Shown here one piece after another: positions 6,054 through 9,763 of a DNA stretch of 9,763 nucleotides; positions within the stretch are counted from its first letter, which is position 1, and every line of letters starts with the position of its first letter. A program made the translations under genes and the position numbers. Under the pieces are notes generated by a model that worked only from the letters and a program-made list of their open reading frames with translations, did not search any database and was not told the DNA's origin. Source of the stretch: Verrucomicrobiota bacterium (GTDB lineage Bacteria > Verrucomicrobiota > Verrucomicrobiia > Limisphaerales > UBA1100); the NCBI GenBank assembly GCA_015660155.1, contig DQLO01000127.1, forward strand, positions 1 to 9,763, written 5' to 3'.

Positions 6054-7520
6054 CTATTCTTCCCGTGGTTTTAGCTGTGGGAAGAGAATCACATCGCGGA
6101 TGCTCTCCTGCCCGAGGAGCATGATGCAGAGGCGATCGATGCCGATGCCGATGCCGCCGGCGGGGGGCATTCCGTGTTCGAGGGCGGTGAGAAAATCTTC
6201 GTCCAGCTTTTGCTGTTCGCCGCCGGCCTGTTCTTGGAGGCGTTCGCGTTGTTCGATGGGGTTGTTTTGCTCGGTGTACGCGGGGGCAATTTCCTGGCCG
6301 TTAATGCAGCACTCGAAGACCTCCACGCAATCGGGCTCATCGGGGGAAAGCTTGGCGAGCGGCACTAGTTCTTTGGGGAGATGCGTCACGAATGTTGGCT
6401 GGATGAGGGTGGGTTCGACGAGTTTTTCGAACACGGCGTTGGTGACCTCGAAGTCCTGCTCGTCGGGGTCCGTTTCAATCTTCAACTCATCGTTGGCGCG
6501 GGCGCGGCGTTGGTCAGGCGTGAGGTCAAACCAATCGTCCCCGGCTTTTTCGCGAATCAAATCCTTGTACTTCGCCCGCCGCCAATCGGGGGTGAGGTCA
6601 ATGGTTTGCGTGACGTTTCCTTCCTCGTCCTTTTGCTCGATGATGAGCGTGCCGCACACTTTCTCGGCGAGGTGACAAATCATCGATTGCAGCAATTCCA
6701 TCATCGTCTCGTAATCGCCGTAGGCTTGGTACGCCTCGAGCATGGTGAACTCTGGATTATGCCGGCGCGAGATGCCTTCATTGCGAAAGATGCGGCCAAT
6801 CTCGAACACGCGATCAATGCCGCCCACAAGCAGTTTCTTGAGCGAAAGCTCCAAGGCGATGCGCATAAAAAATTCGCGATTGAAGGTGTTGTGATGCGTC
6901 ACAAAAGGCCGTGCTGCGGCACCGCCGGGGATGCCTTGCAGGATGGGTGTTTCCACCTCCACAAAGCCGCGCGCGGCCATGAAGTTTCGGATCTCCTGGA
7001 GAATCGCGCTGCGCTTGAGAAAGGTGTCGCGCACTTCTTCGTTGGCGATGAGGTCGAGATAGCGCTGGCGATAGCGCGTTTCCTGATCGGCGAGGCCGTG
7101 CCACTTGTCGGGCGGCGGCCGCAGCGCTTTGGCGAGGACCACGAAGTCGGTCATCTTCACGCTGATCTCGCCAGTCTTGGTGGTGAAGAGCGTGCCATTG
7201 GCACCCACAAAATCAGCGAGATCCAGTCCCTTGAAAATTTTGAACGCCTCGTCGCCAATATCATTTTTGCGAATGAACAATTGAATGGTGCCCGAGACGT
7301 CACGGATGTGCGCGAAGATAGTCTTGCCCATTTCGCGTTTGGAAATGAGGCGCCCAGCGACCGCCACGGAGCGGCCCTCGGTGTATTTGGTCTTGGCATC
7401 GCCGCAGTTTTCGCTGGGAGTGAACTTGTTGGCGAAAGGTTCAATGCCGGCTTCACGCAACGCAGCGAGATTCTCCAGGCGTTGTTCAATTAGTTTATTC
7501 GTGTCGTCCACGGGGCGCAC
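6054..7520 (-). CDS. lysS: Lysyl-tRNA synthetase, class II
   Basis: The 488-residue product matches the normal length and order of bacterial LysS, which charges tRNA-Lys with lysine using ATP. The N-terminal helix (NKLIEQRLENLAALREAGI) leads into an OB-fold anticodon-binding domain (about 50-145). The class II catalytic core follows: motif 1 with ETPIL (Pro192), motif 2 with FRNEGISRRHNPEFT (Arg246), and motif 3 with GIGIGIDRL (Arg463). The start is GTG at 7520. The frame stays open upstream to the FHA stop codon but offers no ATG, GTG or TTG, and the ATG at 7522 is in another frame. No Shine-Dalgarno is seen. It lies 63 bases downstream of the FHA gene on the same strand, so read-through from carA-FHA is likely. 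Motif 3 is encoded by a threefold GATGCC repeat (+ strand 6138-6155). Confidence 0.97.
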   Translation of the reverse strand: MRPVDDTNKLIEQRLENLAALREAGIEPFANKFTPSENCGDAKTKYTEGRSVAVAGRLISKREMGKTIFAHIRDVSGTIQLFIRKNDIGDEAFKIFKGLDLADFVGANGTLFTTKTGEISVKMTDFVVLAKALRPPPDKWHGLADQETRYRQRYLDLIANEEVRDTFLKRSAILQEIRNFMAARGFVEVETPILQGIPGGAAARPFVTHHNTFNREFFMRIALELSLKKLLVGGIDRVFEIGRIFRNEGISRRHNPEFTMLEAYQAYGDYETMMELLQSMICHLAEKVCGTLIIEQKDEEGNVTQTIDLTPDWRRAKYKDLIREKAGDDWFDLTPDQRRARANDELKIETDPDEQDFEVTNAVFEKLVEPTLIQPTFVTHLPKELVPLAKLSPDEPDCVEVFECCINGQEIAPAYTEQNNPIEQRERLQEQAGGEQQKLDEDFLTALEHGMPPAGGIGIGIDRLCIMLLGQESIRDVILFPQLKPREE

Positions 7521-7543
7521 ATCAATACGGATTGTGCGCGAAA

Positions 7544-7561
7544 GTGCAACCTTTTGTGCAA
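7544..7561 (-). promoter_or_regulatory. TTGCAC direct repeat upstream of lysS
   Basis: Read on the minus strand, TTGCAC occurs twice with six bases between copies, in the 63-base FHA-lysS gap. Either copy resembles a -35 box. The nearest -10-like element, TATTGA, is 16 bases after the second copy but abuts the GTG start, which leaves no room for a leader. It may be a weak promoter, a binding site, or chance. Confidence 0.2.
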
Positions 7562-7583
7562 TGAACCCCGGTGGAGATTTTGC

Positions 7584-8114
7584 TTAGTTGGAAGGGGTGA
7601 GCATTTCCGGAAAGAAGAGGAGCAGGATTAATGCCCCCACAGCCAAAACGCCGATGATGGTGATGACGATGATGTAAACTTTCACCCATCCGGATTTTTT
7701 AACTCGGAAGGGGGATCTGACTTCGCCTTTAGAGCCAAAGTCGCCGGGCTGAATCGCTTTGGGACCGGTTTGGATGACGGCGGTTTCGCGCTTCATGGTT
7801 TCCACCACACTGGGATCGTCTACTAGTTGCACGTGAATGTTGCCGACCTGCACGATGTGTCCCGCCACAAGGGTCACGGAAGTCACGGGTTGTTGCTCCA
7901 CGAAGCTGCCATTCTGGGAGCCCAAATCCTGATACACAATTTGCCCATCGGTGATGGTAAACTGCCCGTGTTGCGCAGAGATGGTGGTATCTGAAATGAG
8001 AATAGTAGACCCTTCAGCGGACCCAAGAATATGAGTCCCTTCGGTCAACTCGAATGGACCGCCTTGGATCCCTTCGGTGATGATGTATAGCAGCGTAGCC
8101 ATGCCTCGAAACAT
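7584..8114 (-). CDS. FHA-domain protein with C-terminal membrane anchor
   Basis: The 176-residue product carries an N-terminal forkhead-associated domain (about 8-98), a phosphothreonine-reading module. SAQH at 46-49 and GSQNGS at 65-70 match the conserved S-x-x-H and G-[ST]-x-N-G elements. The usual GR near the first strands is Gly31-Ser32, so the arginine is missing. A linker (99-143) with Thr residues and basic patches follows. One membrane helix (about 146-168) and a short tail end the protein, so the FHA domain should face the cytoplasm as a tail-anchored reader. An alternative start is Met5 (ATG 8102-8100); AGGG just before Met1 gives slight support to the longer form. It sits between carA and lysS on the same strand. 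A Ser/Thr kinase lies at the left end of the window, but nothing links them directly. Confidence 0.88.
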   Translation of the reverse strand: MFRGMATLLYIITEGIQGGPFELTEGTHILGSAEGSTILISDTTISAQHGQFTITDGQIVYQDLGSQNGSFVEQQPVTSVTLVAGHIVQVGNIHVQLVDDPSVVETMKRETAVIQTGPKAIQPGDFGSKGEVRSPFRVKKSGWVKVYIIVITIIGVLAVGALILLLFFPEMLTPSN

Positions 8115-8139
8115 GCTACCCTAACGATCGGGTCTTGCG

Positions 8140-8167
8140 AACCTACTAACTATTTCAGTGATGTCAA
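8140..8167 (-). promoter_or_regulatory. Possible sigma-70 promoter of the FHA gene
   Basis: On the minus strand a perfect -35 TTGACA (8167-8162) is followed after 16 bases by TAGGTT (8145-8140). The latter keeps the first, second and last bases of TATAAT but misses the other three. Transcription would begin near 8133, about 20 bases before the ATG at 8114. The element lies in the 57-base gap after carA, where I see no terminator, so it would add to read-through. Confidence 0.4.
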
Positions 8168-8171
8168 GCTA

Positions 8172-9317
8172 TTAGGCGTGCGTGGTCATTTCCCGAAAAC
8201 GACCGAACAACCCATTGGAATCGTGAGGCCCCGGCGAGGCTTCGGGATGGTACTGCACACTGAAAATCGGCTTGGAACGATGGCGCAATCCCTCGACGGT
8301 TTGGTCGTTGAGGTTGATGCGGTCGACTTTGATTTCCTCAGGAAGTGTCGTGGGATCAACGGCAAACCCGTGGTTTTGGGAGGTGATCTCAATGCGGCCG
8401 GATTCCAAATCTTTCACCGGTTGATTGGCCCCGCGATGGCCAAACTTGAGCTTGAAAGTGCTGCCGCCGAGTGCTTGGCCGAGGATTTGGTGGCCGAGAC
8501 AAATGCCGAACACGGGGATTCCATGACACAATAAATCGTTCACCGCCTTCACCGCATAGCCCAACGCGGCCGGATCACCGGGGCCATTGGAGAGAAACAC
8601 GCCGGCGGGGTTGTGCTTCAACACTTCTTCGGCGGTTGTGCTTGCCGGAACCACACGAACCTTAAATCCATTTCGGCGTAAGCAACGGAGGATATTATAT
8701 TTGATACCGAAATCGTACGCCACAATCGGCACATCCGCCGAGGGCAGGGCAGGGGGGTGCGGCGTGGGATCGTTCCCAGTTGGGATTGTAAATTCTTCGC
8801 TGGATTGCTCGTGCGAATCCCAGTCGAATGCTTCCGCGTGCGTGACCTCTTTCGCGTAATCCGCGCCAACCAATCCGGGCCACTCGGCGGCCTGTTGTTT
8901 GGCGTCGGCTTCTGAAATCTCTTCAGTTGAAATCACGCCATTCATGACGCCGCGCACGCGAATTTTTTTGGTGAGCGCGCGGGTGTCGATGCCCTCAATG
9001 CCGGGGATGCCGTTTTCTTTCAGATACTCATCGAGCGATTGCCGCGCGCGCCAACTGCTGACCACCGGCGAAAGCTCGCGCACCACAAAGCCGGAGACGT
9101 GCGGCTGATAGCTCTCGATGTCATCCGGATTCACGCCGTAGTTGCCGATCTGCGGATAAGTCATCGTCACGATTTGCCCTTTGTACGAGGGGTCCGTGAG
9201 GATTTCCTGATACCCTGTCATCGAAGTGTTGAAGCAAACCTCGCCGCAAGCCGTGGCGCGCGCGCCAAAACTTTTGCCGTGGAAAACTGAGCCGTCTTCG
9301 AGTGCGAGAATTGCCAT
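8172..9317 (-). CDS. carA: Carbamoyl-phosphate synthase small (glutaminase) subunit
   Basis: The 381-residue product has the family's usual length and two domains. The N-terminal CarA domain opens with [13 protein letters not shown], and its [15 protein letters not shown] stretch (31-45) is diagnostic. The C-terminal class I glutamine amidotransferase domain holds SNGPGDP (243-249), the nucleophile Cys273 in GICLGHQ, and the catalytic His357/Glu359 in [12 protein letters not shown]. It releases ammonia from glutamine and passes it to the large subunit CarB to make carbamoyl phosphate for pyrimidines and arginine. carB is not in the window. The linker between domains (about 168-196) is Pro- and acid-rich and looks a little long. 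No Shine-Dalgarno precedes the ATG. A good promoter lies just upstream, and no attenuator or PyrR-type leader is visible in the short untranslated region. Confidence 0.97.
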   Translation of the reverse strand: MAILALEDGSVFHGKSFGARATACGEVCFNTSMTGYQEILTDPSYKGQIVTMTYPQIGNYGVNPDDIESYQPHVSGFVVRELSPVVSSWRARQSLDEYLKENGIPGIEGIDTRALTKKIRVRGVMNGVISTEEISEADAKQQAAEWPGLVGADYAKEVTHAEAFDWDSHEQSSEEFTIPTGNDPTPHPPALPSADVPIVAYDFGIKYNILRCLRRNGFKVRVVPASTTAEEVLKHNPAGVFLSNGPGDPAALGYAVKAVNDLLCHGIPVFGICLGHQILGQALGGSTFKLKFGHRGANQPVKDLESGRIEITSQNHGFAVDPTTLPEEIKVDRINLNDQTVEGLRHRSKPIFSVQYHPEASPGPHDSNGLFGRFREMTTHA

Positions 9318-9346
9318 TGGTGTTGGGTGGGCCGTGAAGCCGCGCG

Positions 9347-9375
9347 AGTCTAGGGAGCGCTCGCCAACCCGTCAA
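9347..9375 (-). promoter_or_regulatory. Likely sigma-70 promoter of carA
   Basis: On the minus strand TTGACG (9375-9370, five of six matches to TTGACA) is followed after exactly 17 bases by TAGACT (9352-9347, four of six matches to TATAAT). Transcription would start near 9340, giving a leader of roughly 23 bases before the carA ATG. The promoter sits just downstream of the thioredoxin-gene terminator, as expected for a new transcription unit. Confidence 0.6.
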
Positions 9376-9385
9376 GCGGCGACAC

Positions 9386-9413
9386 AAAAAAGGCGCGACC
9401 CAAAGGCCGCGCC
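9386..9413 (-). terminator. Rho-independent terminator of the thioredoxin-like gene
   Basis: On the minus strand a six-pair GC-only stem (GGCGCG/CGCGCC, 9413-9408 with 9397-9392) has two further GC pairs inside after a one-base mismatch and a four-base loop. It is followed at once by six T (9391-9386). It begins 16 bases after the TAA of the thioredoxin-like gene and separates it from carA. There is no T-run on the other side, so it acts one way. Confidence 0.85.
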
Positions 9414-9429
9414 GTGAATTCTTTTGCGG

Positions 9430-9763
9430 TTACTTAATCGCTTTCTTCAATGACTCGATGTATTTCGCCACCGAGGTGCGGCCGTAACCCACTTTTTTCG
9501 TAAGCTCTTTGCCGTCGGCATCCATCAGAATGATTGTCGGATAGCCACGAACAGCAAAGGCTTTGGCTTGCTCACGATTGTACGTGGCTTGCTCTTTGCT
9601 CACTTTACTCTTGTCGCTCGGGAAATCCAGCTCAACAAGCACAAGATGTTTTTTGGCGTACGTCTTGAACTCAGCGGAGTTGAAAACGTTCTTTTTCAGC
9701 GCTTTGCACGGGGGGCACCAGTCTGATCCGGTGAACTCTACGAGCACGGCCTTCTTTTCTTTC
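9430..9763 (-). CDS. Thioredoxin-fold protein, C-terminal part (5' end outside window)
   Basis: The frame is open through the right edge. The codons before the GTG at 9747 read K-E-K-K-A and continue the protein, so that GTG is an internal valine. The visible 111 residues carry EFTGSDWCPPCKAL, a redox-active CxxC pair with two prolines, and GYPTIILMD with the cis-proline of the thioredoxin fold. Between them is a Lys-rich region with DFPSDKSK. The family (thioredoxin_7/DsbD C-terminal-like) usually acts outside the cytoplasm in disulfide reduction, but any signal peptide lies beyond the window, so location is not shown. A strong terminator follows 16 bases after the stop. It is the last gene of its transcript. 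Confidence 0.9.
   Translation of the reverse strand, partial: KEKKAVLVEFTGSDWCPPCKALKKNVFNSAEFKTYAKKHLVLVELDFPSDKSKVSKEQATYNREQAKAFAVRGYPTIILMDADGKELTKKVGYGRTSVAKYIESLKKAIK

Noticed and set aside
6138..6155. Threefold GATGCC tandem repeat
   Set aside because: It encodes the Gly-Ile repeats of class II motif 3 in LysS, so protein constraint explains it.
6381..7493. A 370-codon open frame on the + strand opposite lysS
   Set aside because: It is fully antisense to a clear lysyl-tRNA synthetase with all class II motifs. Long antisense frames are common in GC-rich genes, and its translation shows no recognisable domain.
7520..7522. ATG at 7522 on the minus strand as the lysS start
   Set aside because: It is out of frame with the synthetase; the in-frame GTG at 7520 is the only usable start codon there.
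9745..9747. GTG at 9747 as the start of the thioredoxin-like gene
   Set aside because: The upstream codons remain open to the window edge, and a start here would cut into the first beta strand of the fold.

Overview
The window is about 9.8 kb of moderately GC-rich bacterial DNA, almost fully packed with genes. There are nine protein genes, two of them cut by the window edges. I saw no rRNA, tRNA, CRISPR array, insertion sequence or phage gene. The gene mix suggests a free-living bacterium of the Verrucomicrobiota (Planctomycetes-Verrucomicrobia-Chlamydiae group). The pointers are a membrane Ser/Thr kinase with a proline-rich tail, an FHA protein, a Gfo/Idh/MocA oxidoreductase beside a beta-propeller glycosidase-like protein, a thioredoxin of the 'TGSDWCPPC' type, the rarity of Shine-Dalgarno sequences, and a hairpin built of 'ATCYGTGAA' units. 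This placement is inference from gene style, not from a marker gene.

Left block, + strand (1-2633): the C-terminal part of a Ser/Thr protein kinase with two membrane helices and a terminal zinc ribbon, then a small predicted lipoprotein, then an MFS transporter whose start codon overlaps the lipoprotein stop. The block ends at an 18-bp imperfect hairpin (2639-2692) that looks like a dispersed repeat.

Middle block: a two-gene minus-strand operon (4714 to 2699) encodes a Gfo/Idh/MocA dehydrogenase followed immediately by a cytoplasmic GH43/GH32-like five-bladed propeller protein. The MFS gene converges on it from the left. This is plausibly a small sugar or polyol catabolic locus, with the adjacent transporter as a possible uptake partner. 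Across a 90-bp divergent spacer lies thrC (4805-6025, +), a threonine synthase of the zinc-ribbon type.

Right block, minus strand (9763 to 6054): a thioredoxin-fold protein cut by the right edge and closed by a clear intrinsic terminator; carA behind a good sigma-70-like promoter; a small membrane-anchored FHA protein with its own possible promoter; and lysS, which converges on thrC. carA, thrC and lysS are housekeeping genes (pyrimidine/arginine synthesis, threonine synthesis, lysine tRNA charging). The kinase and FHA protein hint at phosphothreonine signalling but lie about 7 kb apart on opposite strands.

No convincing new multi-gene system stands out. The most unusual items are the hairpin repeat, the FHA domain lacking its usual arginine, the kinase/zinc-ribbon architecture, the lipoprotein-MFS coupling and the dehydrogenase/propeller pair.
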